Source of the DNA: Watersipora subatra
Taxonomy: Eukaryota; Bryozoa; Gymnolaemata; Cheilostomatida; Watersiporidae
Length of the DNA stretch: 64,000 nt
NCBI RefSeq assembly: GCF_963576615.1
Contig: NC_088715.1
Coordinates: 59,989,802-60,053,801 of the forward strand
Direction: 5' to 3'
Shown: positions 12,201 to 21,594 of the stretch, in pieces
Numbering within the stretch: position 1 is the stretch's first letter
Layout of the letters: every line of letters begins with the position of its first letter
Position numbers and translations under genes: made by a program
Notes under the pieces: generated by a model
Told to the model about the DNA's origin: nothing
Database searches by the model: none
Seen by the model: only the letters and a program-made list of their open reading frames with translations

Positions 12201-15200
12201 CAGACAAGATGTAATTTTGAGGACAAGATAGAGAAAACATCCTTAGATGAGCTATATAGCAACTGAGGAAGCGGAATGCATGATTAGACTCTTAACTATA
12301 ACAATTAACTATAACAATTAACTATAACAATTAACTATAAAAATTAACTATAACAATTTACTATAACAATTAACTGTAACAATTTACTATAACAATTAAC
12401 TATACCAATTAGCTATAACAATTAGCTATAAAAACTAACTATAACAATTAGCCATAACAATTAGCTATACAAATTAACTGTAACTATTAATTATAACAAT
12501 AAACTATAACAATTAACTATAGTACATATGCCAGAGTACTATACTATAGTAGTTCTATTTAAACTAGCTGAATGTTCGACGTTGCGCTGGTAATAAAAAG
12601 GTTCTGCACTGATAATTAATATTTATTTACCAAATATTAAATTAAATTAAAGTGTATGTTTATTTATGTGTATGCTACAAGTTTAATTAAGTTAATACTA
12701 CTGTATATACATAATTAATACTATTGTATATACATATACTTGCAGCATTTTGTGAGAATTTGGGCATGCCTTTGTTTTATAGCAAAATCTTTCTTTTACT
12801 AAATCAGCTCAAGTGTGAAGTGTAAGTTTTTTAACCAATCGCCATTAAAGATGGGCAGGTGTAATAACTATGTGCACAGTTATTTTATGATAGTGCGAAA
12901 CAAGGTCATGTGGCTTAGTGGTTAGCCCACCTATCTGAAGAGCTGGAGGTTCCAAGTTAAAATCATGTGCGAAGTGAACTTGCAGTTCTCATAACTTCAT
13001 CGCTATAGCTGGACATACCAATGACAGAAAGACGACAAACAAACACTGATATTTATAGATAATAGATAATTAAGTTAGTTTGATGCTTTACTGACAATGG
13101 TAGCAGAACTTACTAGAGGCATTACAGTAAACTGTGAAAGAGTTGCTACGGCTGGAGCTTTTGGTCTCTTCAAATGCTCTTTGATTGTGTCAAAGTCGAG
13201 GTTGTTTCCAGCTGCCAACATTACCACGGTAACCTACAAAGAATGAAGCAGTAATTTCATCATTGAAGTCTGACGGTCACACCCTCAAGTTGAATCATTT
13301 CTTTGAAAATAACACAGACAAACCAACCTATCATCTTTTGCCAAAAGTGTCAAGCAGACAAAGTTGTCAAAATAATTTATACATAAAATGTCTGGAGTGG
13401 TTGAATTATCAATACCGCTCAGCACTCACCAACACCATGACAGAGACACTATAGACCTTGTCAATCAGTTTGGGCTTCCTGATGGACCTGAACAGTATTT
13501 CTGCTATGTAGATATTCTGGCTGTCGTTATTGATGTTGGCATAAAATCTAGCATTGCTATAGCCAATATAGACCGCCATACCTGTAGAGATAACATTTTA
13601 AGTATAAATAGATTTTCTAAAGATTATTTGTAATTTGTGCCTCTTTTCTGTCGGCCTCTCTAGAATGTTTTGAGAGTTTTTCATCAAAACATTGATGTTG
13701 GCCAGCTCAAACCTCATGTTCGTTTTGTGAAAGATTGTATAAATGGTTTATAATGGTAATATGTACAACAATTTTTAGCAAAGATTTACATAATAGAAAG
13801 TTTTTTACAAGTCAAGTTAAGCTTTGATTTTTATTTATTAAATTCAACATAATCAGCTAAAATTATTGTCCTTGTTTTTTTTGTGTTCAATGTACTGCAT
13901 GTATCTTGAATATGACTCAACTTACTGTAAAATGACAAGTTATAGCAAGTTGTTGCTTCATGAAGAGCTATATATTGGTTCTCAGCGGATGAATAATGAA
14001 ATGCTTCAGCTGTATGATTTGGATTTGTCTTCTCTTGGCATGGGTTGATGATGACTTCCTCCTAAGATACAAAACATACTTTGCCTTTTCAGCTTTTATA
14101 TAGGTTTTTGCTCTCATGGCACTATTTATGTAAGTACAACTGATATAACTTGGCTGATGCATGCTAATAAAAGCAGCCAGTTTCGAAAAGTAACTAGTAA
14201 CAATCACCTGTTAAGTGGGGTCACCATTGATGCAATATTTAGAAATGTTTCTACTACACAGTTTAATTCACAAATTAATATTCTTATGACCATAGAATAA
14301 TTGCGAAGTTTTCATGGTGGTTTTTATTAGTCCTGAAAAAATATTAGTTTCTTGCAATCTTTTAGTTTGAAATTAGTGCATCTTTACTTTGCGGAGTAAT
14401 ATTTCAAACTGGAATGTTTGACAGCATACTTCTATTTTTTGTGTGCAAAAAGTATTTCTTTTCTTTATAATTTTTACCTCTAAGCTCATTCTCACAAAAT
14501 TCTTTACGGCTTCTTTTTTCCGTAGGTTGCCTGACGATGCTCTCAGAAAATTACTGCTTAAATATTTAATAATACCATCTCAACGTATAATCTAAACTCT
14601 ATTTGTTTTCTGAGTGCATCATTCATTGCAAGCGCATCAACAACAGGGCTTGAAATATTAGCTGTGTCTAGAAGTGGACACCAATACCTCTAGTAATCCC
14701 TAACTGTAAACACATGTGTGAACTTTTCAACAGCATTTCTAATAACGGCCCCAGCCTTTACTCTTAGAATGTAACTTAATACTAAATGCTGGCACCCCTC
14801 GAATAAAGCAGTTCAGTCACTAACTGCTCCTTTGGTATACAACTCTCACACTAGTGCATACAAATGCATCAGCGAGCACTAAAATGGATCTCACTGGTCT
14901 GCTACAAGTAACTCTCTCCTGCCATAACCTAATTGTGCGGATGATGTGGATTTGGTACTCTACGCACGGTTATGGTACTGCGCGCACGTTGAGCTACCTC
15001 TGAATTAACAAGAGCCTTTTAGTAAAAAAGATAAGGAATTCTACTCTAGAGGTCGTAGCATTGTACTTCTGTTTTACTTAGAAGCACTGCTTTCCAAATA
15101 CAAATGACTGAAGTGTAGAAAACGTTTAAAATGGAATAGCTTGGGCGCACTTTCTTGTGCATCACTTGCAAGTGCCATTTTTATTTTTCTCAAACATAAA

Positions 15201-18200
15201 ACTTTCAAACATGAAACTTTCAATAAAAAATTGCAAGTAACAAAACTTGTTTGACTTGCGGATTTTTACTGTTTCCATCTTGCCGATGATACAGACTTGT
15301 GGATTACCAGTGCAATGCAAACAATTGATAATTGACTTCTCTTTTCACCACTGCTAATGCGAAGCTACCCTAACCAACTAAAAATTGTTGCATGTCTGTT
15401 TCAGTTTCCCAAAGCAACCCAACTTGCATCCCAACAACGAAATAGTTTTTCTTTGCAGTGAAAAGGTTATATCGCTGCAAATATGGTAGAATAAACAGGC
15501 CAGCATTAAAGCTCAGTTACCTAAATAAGAAAAAGTGAAATTTCAACCGAATCTGTCCAAGTTTCAAATTTTGTCCTAGTTTGCAGACACCATCAACGTA
15601 AGATTATACAATAGGAAACACAAAAAGCCACAAAGATATATAAATTGTTCTACAGCGCATTCAGATTCAGTGCATATACGTGTAGATACATGAATGTATG
15701 AAATGTAAGCTTTTCATTTACTATGATTGGGTGCGTGAGGCTGCAGTATAATCTAGTCTGGTAGGTAACATTAACGGCTGATGAGCGTATTTGGGGCTAA
15801 GCATCATTGAAAGCCATAGCCTGAGATTACCAAGTTTTATACCGCCATACTTAAACTTTCTTAGTATAGTAGGCTAGTAAGTCTATGCAGTGTAGATTCA
15901 TAGCAATAGATTTATTATTAACTTTAAGCGAGTGTCATCAACAGAATGATCACAATCTTTATTGTAATAAGAGCTTCGTCTGCCTTTCCGATGCCCGCTA
16001 ACAGCGTTGGGACAAGAAATTTACCTCACAAGAATCAAACTGAGATGTCCACATTCCCAGCCAAGCATGCTACCGTTTGGGCTACTCAAACACCTTCCAT
16101 GTACTCAACCACCCTCTACCTTTCCATGTCTAAGAATAATTGTGCACATAATTATTACCCTGGCGATCTCTCATAATGCACGGGACTGCCAGCATACTAA
16201 TGTTAATAAAATTCCACTAAAGTGACATAAAAAGGACAGCCCTAAGTTTATGGATACAATTGGATAGAAACGAATGAATATTGTGCACGCGATGCCTTGA
16301 TAAATATTGTTCAATGTCTTATAATTCGTCCTTGTCGAAGGTAGCCTTAAAGAATGCAAAAGTTCCGTTGAGTGTAACCCTCTAGCTAGGTGCACACATT
16401 TTTCAACACAATCTGCTCAGTCACCCGGATCTGTATGAAATGACATTTTGTAGAAGAAACCTATAAAACCCGGATCTAGCATTTTCTTTTATTTTCAACC
16501 ACTAAGCCGACCAAGTTTCAAATAACCCTTTATTTTAGTCACTTTTTTGCATTTTTGCGTGACTAGGTATTCTTGACGCTGATCTTCAAGGGCCAAATGA
16601 ATATGACATGAACATTCTTGCATCACACATGAGTGCATCTCATACCTAATTCATTTTAAGTGATTATTATGATGATGCAGCTGCAACTATTGGAAACAAA
16701 TGGATTAATCTAAAGACAACTTCTTGCTCTAGAAAATCACTAAATTCTTGAACACTTTATGTGGCTATATTTCGAAGTTGTCCTGTCAACGATTAATTGT
16801 TGATTATGTGAACCGTGAACCGTGAACCGTGAACCGTGAACCAAAGGCATGGGCAAGGTAAAGTGGGTATTTTAGAGAAAAACTTGCAGCTGTCAAACTT
16901 TCTTGATAGTTTGTTAAGCATCCAGGACAGCCTGTACAGTGTGCACTACTTATCCAGGACAGCCTGTACAGTGTGCACTACTTATCCAGGACAGCCTGTA
17001 CAGTGTGCACTACTTAAACCATAACTGTCTCGAACAACTTTTATCGAACAACTTTTATCGTATTTACTAGGTAAATCAGACACGCTGATTCCAATTCTGA
17101 TTCTGATTCCGTGTGCACTACTTAAGTATAGATGATTGGCTGGTGCTGATTGCTTAATTCATATTTTCTTTCATGACTGTTGATCCGGGATTAGTATTAC
17201 AGTATCACATTGTGTCTGTGACAGCATTATGCAATGAGAACCGTAAGCCACGGGGCAATTCGCTGATGTAAATATGGATGGGTTTGTGATTGTGAGAGCC
17301 TTGTTATTACCAACAATCACAGAAGTCTTGTGTGAGTAATACTAAAATACTGTGATATAGTGTAAACCAGCCTTAAATTTCAATCTGTCCTGCGTCACAA
17401 CTCAATAAACAAAGTAGACACTGACAGGTAACACGTTGTTTTTATTGACAAGTTTTATACAGCAGATTTACTTATCTATTTTAGGTATTTTGTTTGAAAG
17501 TACTTCGAATATTATGTTCGTAACATGAAAATTCAAATCGCTTAACACTTTTTTGCAAATCATAGTTGTAGTCGATCTATTCACTATAAACTTACTGAGA
17601 ACTGGGCTACATCCGTTTTACTACTCTCGATGGATATGGAGAAGTTCTGAAGAGAGCTGCCAGTGTAGAGAAGAACTGAGGATATAGATTCTTCATCTCC
17701 GTAATAGATTGTTAGTATTTCAGCATGAGGAGAGGCTATATTGAACGTATCTGTGAAATTTCCTGCCAATTTAAAAAACGAAAAGATATCTTGCTTTTGC
17801 ATAAACCAATCATTAGTAAACCAGTTTGCACAACATCTAATATTGCCAAAAATAGCTGTATGGGTCTTTATCAGAGCACTTTTTACTACGAAACATGCAG
17901 TTTTCAATCAAACAGAGTAGATATGAGGAATAGCAAAAACTACTTACAAAATAGTGTGATATACAAGGGACATCAAAAACTCTTTACAAAATAGTGTGAT
18001 GTACTTGAATAAAGATTTAAAAAGTTCAAACTTTGCTTTGATTTAATTACCTTCTTTAATTACTCTAAAAATGTAAAAAAAACCTACTCTTTCATCATAT
18101 TTTCAGAAGTGCTGCAAAAGTGGCAGCACTAGCATTATCACCAGCATTTTAATGGATCTTGGCTGACAAAAGGCAATACTGTAACTGGTTGCAACAGAAA

Positions 18201-18729
18201 TTAAAACAAGGCAAAAAGTTTTTAGTCTATGAAATTTGCATGCTTCTTACTTTATATATGTTTTAGAAGTTTTTAAAATATATGCCACTTTGCAGATGTA
18301 AAAATTGTTTTCTTGTTAGGTTTATTAAAGGCTTTATTCTTTCTCAAGAGAGGGATGGAAACAGAAAGCAAAAAATGCCAAGATATTGTAACCTTCTAGT
18401 GAATGAAGAAAGACGATGTACACGCTTTGATGTCCACAACACATAATTTGATTGTACCTGTATGATACGTACAAGTTATGCCAAGGATTATCATTTTTAT
18501 TATCATTAGATTAGAGAGTAACAAAACCTGCCTTCAATGTAAAACTCATTAAGCTTTTATAACTAGGCTTTCTTTATGTTTGTCAAACAATAACTGTTCA
18601 AAAATACTCAGACAGCTGGTGAAGTCAAGGAATAGAAAATATTTATCGGTACTTACCATGTTCTGGCATATGTACTGAGCACACCGTAATCCTGATGCAC
18701 AAAACAACGAAAATACGCAGCACATACAT
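3071..18729 (-). CDS. SLC10-family sodium/bile acid cotransporter-like protein, P3/SLC10A5 type (10 exons)
   Basis: The coding exons are 18657-18729, 17596-17762, 13926-14061, 13430-13581, 13114-13233, 11289-11460, 10365-10552, 8468-8644, 6420-6602 and 3071-3238. All introns are GT-AG, every junction keeps frame, and the total is 1536 nt, 511 residues plus stop. Residues 1-20 look like a signal peptide. Residues 25-165 form a polar domain with possible N-glycosylation sites (NFT, NFS, NHT, NLS). From about 168 to 450 there are some nine hydrophobic segments, with GCSPGGGTSN at 239-248 and SIETGMQ at 398-404. These match the conserved SLC10 core, where the E..Q pair in related transporters contributes to a sodium site. 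The tail (457-511) is charged and ends near an acidic, serine-rich stretch. A secreted-side N-terminal domain before the transporter is typical of SLC10A3/A5-like proteins rather than the ileal transporter. Substrate is unknown; bile acid transport should not be assumed. It presumably acts in a cell membrane. Confidence 0.9.
3853..3990 (+). mobile_element. tRNA-derived SINE-like copy
   Basis: The head has an A-box-like TTGGCCTAGTGGTTTGG and a decayed B-box-like GGTTTTGAGTTTAAATC at tRNA spacing. The body (TATTGCTATAACCGGATACA, then a CAAAC-rich end) matches the body of the copy at 12.9 kb. Acceptor and anticodon stems do not form, so it is not a working tRNA gene. Confidence 0.6.
5062..5131 (-). 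mobile_element. tRNA-like fragment (possible SINE head)
   Basis: On the minus strand, TTAGCATAGTTCTAGC resembles an A box and GGTTTGATTCC a B box, at tRNA spacing. No complete cloverleaf can be drawn, so it is read as a SINE or tRNA-pseudogene remnant. Confidence 0.4.
6420..6602 (-). CDS. SLC10-like gene, exon 9 (ETGMQ core)
   Basis: 61 codons starting TISIETGMQSAAVCILVV, the most conserved stretch of the family, then LALILPIASTLVAGWPFFLI and a basic end (RQKIFAK). The acceptor is CTGCTTTCAG and the donor GTTAGT. Confidence 0.92.
6818..7090. repeat. Degenerate TATG/TATATG simple repeat
   Basis: About 270 bp built of TATG, TATATG and TTTATG words with few interruptions. It lies wholly in an intron and carries no open frame. 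Confidence 0.8.
7171..7240 (+). mobile_element. Possible Tigger/pogo-like transposon end
   Basis: CAGTGGTCCTTCACAAATTC directly follows TA and resembles the CAGTGGTCC terminus of pogo-group elements. No matching inverted end was found, so only one end is claimed. Confidence 0.3.
8468..8644 (-). CDS. SLC10-like gene, exon 8
   Basis: 59 codons, phase 0 at both ends, encoding two hydrophobic segments (ALFIFALITFVTLAIYVKFY and CCLPYGGYIIGAFLAWVF) and ending FDWTLIK, just before the conserved ETG motif in exon 9. The acceptor is CTTGTTTCAG and the donor GTAATA. Confidence 0.9.
8645..10364 (-). other. Intron 7 of the SLC10-like gene
   Basis: 1.7 kb, containing foldback copy 1 (8966-9374). The stretch from about 9735 to 10260 is less AT-rich than its surroundings and looks like a separate insertion, but I recognise no termini or coding sequence in it. 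Confidence 0.6.
8966..9374. mobile_element. Foldback-type element, copy 1
   Basis: The left arm (TTAGCAGATATTATTAAAGA onward) and the reverse of the right arm (ending near ATCTACTGAAG) share the order of words TTTTTATCATTTG, TTTGAGGTGAT, CTGxCAAxATG, TTTAAGATTAAA. These words also build the elements at 20.6-27.7 and 57.7-58.2 kb. The centre has GCTGCAACT...CAATATCCGATACC, shared with the 57.8-kb copy. The arms are well diverged, so it is an old, non-coding element. Confidence 0.6.
10365..10552 (-). CDS. SLC10-like gene, exon 7
   Basis: It encodes GTLPMWLYTLGSTI, a short luminal loop, then NILQSLAFIVIPLAIGALMK and KLPRVALIIKKWLN. MPLWLY...VIP..IG....HK.P is the conserved arrangement in SLC10 proteins. 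The acceptor is TTGCTTCAG and the donor GTAAGT. Confidence 0.92.
10553..11288 (-). other. Intron 6 of the SLC10-like gene
   Basis: 736 bp of AT-rich sequence between exons 7 and 6. I see no repeat, RNA gene or other feature in it. Confidence 0.7.
11289..11460 (-). CDS. SLC10-like gene, exon 6 (SPGGGTSN core)
   Basis: It carries the family hallmark LGCSPGGGTSN followed by LSNGDLSLSVTLTTLSTIVS, equivalent to the CCPGG..SN...DG..LS..MT stretch of bile-acid transporters. It ends with one spare base before GTGAGT, which joins exon 7 to make the glycine of SLGTLP. Confidence 0.92.
12292..12525. repeat. 13-bp AT-rich minisatellite
   Basis: About 18 imperfect copies of AACAATTAACTAT in tandem. Later copies vary more (AGCTA, TTACT variants), suggesting growth from one end. 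Confidence 0.85.
12905..13050 (+). mobile_element. tRNA-derived SINE-like copy
   Basis: The A-box-like TGTGGCTTAGTGGTTAGCCC is followed at tRNA spacing by a weak B box (GGTTCCAAGTTAAAATC). The body TCATCGCTATAGCTGGACAT, then GACGACAAACAAAC, matches the copy at 3.9 kb, so the two belong to one family and lie in the same orientation, opposite to the host gene. Confidence 0.65.
13114..13233 (-). CDS. SLC10-like gene, exon 5
   Basis: Exactly 40 codons, phase 0 at both ends. It encodes VTVVMLAAGNNLDFDTIKEH, then LKRPKAPAVATLSQFTVMPL, matching the SLC10 pattern of a helix, a short loop with a KxH/KxP motif and a second helix ending MPL. The intron between exons 4 and 5 is only 196 bp, the shortest in the gene. 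Confidence 0.9.
13430..13581 (-). CDS. SLC10-like gene, exon 4 (end of ectodomain, start of TM1)
   Basis: It encodes SMAVYIGYSNARFYANINND through SIRKPKLIDKVYSVSVMVL. The RKPK..D..YS stretch followed by a hydrophobic run matches the entry to the transporter domain in P3-like proteins. The donor is GTGAGT and the acceptor CTCTACAG. Confidence 0.85.
13582..13925 (-). other. Intron 3 of the SLC10-like gene
   Basis: 344 bp, AT-rich, with no feature seen beyond the splice sites. Confidence 0.7.
13926..14061 (-). CDS. SLC10-like gene, exon 3 (ectodomain)
   Basis: This exon was found by asking for a phase-0 start and a one-base remainder between exons 2 and 4. It has acceptor GTATCTTAG and donor GTAAGT and is open through 45 codons (EEVIINPCQEKTNPNHTAEA at the start). 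Two cysteines and sequons NHT and NLS fit an extracellular domain. Another small exon in the 3.5-kb intron 2 cannot be excluded. Confidence 0.7.
16808..16842 (+). repeat. Five perfect GTGAACC heptamers
   Basis: Five tandem perfect copies lie inside the MITE. The related copies have a single, slightly different word at the same place (GTGCACCGTAAAC), so this is a local expansion. Confidence 0.95.
16920..17015 (+). repeat. 32-bp unit in three tandem copies
   Basis: The unit begins TCCAGGACAGCCTGTACAGT and ends GTGCACTACTT. The three copies differ only at the first base. Its core occurs once in the copy near 31.3 kb, so the triplication is recent and specific to this insertion. Confidence 0.95.
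17596..17762 (-). CDS. SLC10-like gene, exon 2 (ectodomain)
   Basis: The acceptor follows a pyrimidine-rich stretch ending GGCAG and the donor is GTAAGT. It encodes GNFTDTFNIASPHAEILTIY and continues to QFS, with two N-glycosylation sequons. It resembles a beta-strand-rich extracellular domain by composition only. Confidence 0.8.
17763..18656 (-). other. Intron 1 of the SLC10-like gene
   Basis: 894 bp separating the signal-peptide exon from the ectodomain. No repeat or RNA gene recognised. Confidence 0.7.
18657..18729 (-). CDS. SLC10-like gene, exon 1 (signal peptide)
   Basis: It encodes 24 residues starting MYVLRIFVVLCI, a good signal peptide, and ends with one spare base before the donor GTAAGT. 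An overlapping frame begins at a second ATG four bases downstream. It is rejected because only the first frame joins in phase with exon 2. Confidence 0.8.
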
Positions 18730-18900
18730 ACTCTGTGGTAGAGTCTTCTTTCTTGAATGACTAAAATTTTCACAGGGTACGCAGGAGCACTCCAGCGAAG
18801 CATAGCCTTATTGCTTATTACCGGCGTGCCTTTTTAACGTCACACGTTGTGACTGAAATTTTGAACAGTACTGCGCGGCAGTAAACTAACAAAGCAATTC
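18730..18900 (-). promoter_or_regulatory. Probable promoter and 5' leader of the SLC10-like gene
   Basis: Inferred from position. Read on the minus strand it contains GTGTGACGTTAAAAAG, a CRE-like TGACGT word, roughly 110 bp before the start codon. It also has a small palindromic CACACGTTGTGAC block just above. No convincing TATA box was found. The transcription start is unknown. Confidence 0.3.
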
Positions 18901-19227
18901 TAATGAAATCGCTCAGCCGAGACCAACAACATTCAGTAACTCTTCAGAGCATATCAGTGTCTGGCTTGGAGTGTCAACAGCAAATGCCGGTAGTTGGCAG
19001 ACTGGAATCACGATTAGCTGGAAACTTTGTCGAAGTAAACTGGATGTTATGTAACATTTTCTCTTACAATTTTATTCCACATAAAGGATGACAGTTATGG
19101 GCCATGTCTGGTGTTGAAAGAAACTTGATAACAACGCAAAGCTACTAGCCACTTTAGATCTTACTGATAAAGCTTGGTAGCCCTAGAATTTACAACAAGA
19201 TCAGGAAAGTAAATATAAACACATGTG
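18901..19227. other. Upstream intergenic stretch
   Basis: Between the presumed promoter and the second MITE copy. Short open frames occur, but none has splice context or recognisable protein. Confidence 0.5.
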
Positions 19228-19624
19228 GAAGTTGTCCTATTGACGATTATTTGTCAATTATGTGCACCGTAAACTTAACACAGTGCAGAGGTAACGCTAA
19301 TGCTTTGGAAGTTTATAACTGTCAAAAACTGCCAATAGTGTGTTGAGCATGGAGGCAGCATGTGTCCTTTGGCAGTGTGTGCGCCACTTCGATTTGGGGA
19401 TTAGATGTCACAAGTTGTCCGGTCCCTGTTTTTTTAAGACAGTTGCTGCGGTACGAGCCTTCCATCATTTCTGTCACAGTATATTATAATGAAAACGCTG
19501 AGCTCGCGGAGCATTTCACTGATGTAAACGTTGACGGGTTTGTGATGCATGTAAATTTTTATCACAGATGATCACCGAAATAGTGTGTGATTACTAATGA
19601 CACGCATGAATGTAATGTGAACCA
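19228..19624 (+). mobile_element. TGGTTCAC-family MITE, copy 2
   Basis: It has the same block order as the 16.8-kb copy and the same orientation: GAAGTTGTCCTATTGACGAT, AATTATGTGCACCGTAAAC, GATGTAAACGTTGACGGGTT and the end AATGTGAACCAGCC. It has neither the heptamer nor the 32-bp amplification. It lies about 0.5 kb upstream of the SLC10-like start codon. Confidence 0.6.
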
Positions 19625-20634
19625 GCCTTTTGAGTTACACTAAAGTCTGTCGTCAACATGTGCTGCTTCTAAAAGAAATACTCACTGGTTTCTTTATGCA
19701 GAAGTAACTTCACTTTCAGCACTAATGTAATTACAAATTTACAACAACAAAACATTGAAGGCTCTGGTCTGAAATGATCATAAAAAATAAATGTAATTCA
19801 TTTTAGTTAAGCGTTTGCTACGGGCCTGTTAACTTACCAACTTTTTAAGAAAATTTCAAATTTTTTCAATTCAAAAATGAGACTGAGAATGATAAACAAT
19901 TAATTTTGTAAAAACATTAGTTTGGCAGCATATATTTACAACAGGTTATAGTGCCACAAATACATGAGCATTGCACCTAAATATATACATGTATACAGAC
20001 CTACAATGTTTGCACTTGGTACTTTAGAAAATTTTAATCCATCTTAAAAAGGCTGTGTAATGGCTGTTATTGTTTATCTAGAGAAATAACCTCAATTAAA
20101 TTCCAATGCAGTCAGAATATGCTTGAAGTAAGAAAGGCTCAAAAATTTTTTTTTTTGCAAAATCAAATAAACAAAATTGGCAAAATCAACAGTTATGATT
20201 ACAAAAGCTTGTAATTGACCACCTCAGTAAATCATTTTGAGGTGTCTCGATTTCCATGACATAATTTTTCTTAAATAGCTTTTTTGCTATAGCAAGCTGG
20301 ACTTGACTCGCCAGAGTAGAACTCACTCAGTCGGTATAGTTCGCAGCAGCTGAAAACTGAAGACATCTAGTCATTGCTGTATTTATTTTGGAAGACTGAG
20401 CTCTGCAATAACAGCTTCTTTCAGCAGATCTGTTCATTGTAGTTTTGAATATTTCAAAGTATTTATAAAGTTTGCATGTACTTCTTCACACAGGAATGTT
20501 ATATCAGAATACTTATAGTGCTGATGCACTCTATTCTACAAAGCCTGTAGAAATATGATCTCCTTTTTTACTCTAATGTTGACGTCCTGAATATGAGCGT
20601 GCACAAAATTTTAGATTTTGCGCAAACTCATAAA
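19625..20634. other. Intergenic, nothing recognised
   Basis: AT-rich sequence with no exon, repeat family or RNA gene that I can support. Confidence 0.5.
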
Positions 20635-20865
20635 AAACGTAGATTTTATTAGAATATACCAGCAATTTTTATCATTTGCAATTTTTGATGAGATTTGAGG
20701 TGCTCTGACTGCCAAAATGGTTTAAGATTAAAGTCGGCAAAGTTTGATGGCAGTTAAAACGCACAGATCACATTGAGAGGGAGAATATGATGTCTATAGT
20801 GGAGCTGAGACCAACAGAATAGAGATGCGTAATTCTGCACAAAGAAAGCAGTAGTTGATATCACC

Positions 20866-21594
20866 TATAACAATAATAACAACTATACTATATTATAGCT
20901 ATACTATAGCAATAATAACAACTATACTATACTATACTATACTGTACTATACTATACTATGGCTATACTATAGCAATAATAGCAACTATACTATATTATA
21001 GCTATACTATAGCAATAATAACAACTATACTATACTATAGCTATACTATAGCAATAATAGCAACTATACTATACTATAGCTATACTATAGCAATAATAGC
21101 AACTATACTATAGCTATACTATAGCAATAATAGCAACTATACTATACTATAGCTATACTATAGCAATAATAGCAACTATACTATACTATAGCTATACTAT
21201 AGCAATAATAGCAACTATACTATACTATAGCTATACTATAGCAATAATAACAACTATACTATACTATAGCTATACTATAGCAATAATAACAACTATACTC
21301 TATTATAGCTATACTATAGCAATAATAACAACTATACTATATTATAGCTATAATATAGCAATAATAGCAACTATACTATACTATAGCTATACTATAGCAA
21401 TAATAGCAACTATACTATACTATAGCTATAATATAGCTATACTATAGCAATAATAACAACTATAAGCCTACTATACTATAGCTATACTATAGCAATAATA
21501 GCAACTATACTATAGCTATACTATAGCAATAATAGCAACTATACTCTATTGTAGCTATACTATAGCAATAATAGCAACTATACTATACTATAGA
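20866..21594. repeat. ACTATAGC-type satellite array, left part
   Basis: Tandem units of about 34-39 bp, made of CTATACTATAGCTATACTAT and AGCAATAATAGCAA blocks with small indels. It ends exactly at the left LTR of the BEL/Pao element and resumes after its right LTR, so it is one array split by an insertion. Confidence 0.95.

Larger units (their letters stand above)
11461..13113 (-). other. Intron 5 of the SLC10-like gene
   Basis: 1.65 kb, containing the 13-bp tandem repeat and the second SINE-like copy. Nothing else recognised. Confidence 0.7.
16774..17369 (+). mobile_element. TGGTTCAC-family MITE, copy 1
   Basis: It shares an ordered series of blocks with copies at 19.2 and 31.1 kb: GAAGTTGTCCTGTCAACGAT, ATTATGTGAACCGTGAAC, a CAGCTGTCA block, AGCATCC...GACAGCCTGTACAGTG, GATGTAAATATGGATGGG and the end GTGTAAACCAGCC. 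It is longer than the other two because two internal words were amplified in place. No coding capacity. Confidence 0.65.
14062..17595 (-). other. Intron 2 of the SLC10-like gene
   Basis: 3.5 kb, the longest intron. It contains the first MITE copy (16774-17369). Several stretches look like single exon borders, but none is open in a phase that fits exons 2 and 3. An extra small exon encoding more of the ectodomain remains possible. Confidence 0.6.

Noticed and set aside
12292-12525. CRISPR-like array
   Set aside because: Continuous tandem repeats with no spacers, in an intron of an animal gene.
18549-18803. Alternative frame for exon 1 of the SLC10-like gene, with a cysteine-rich start MCCVFSLFC
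   Set aside because: It has a usable ATG and the same donor, but it does not join exon 2 in the frame that continues through all later exons.
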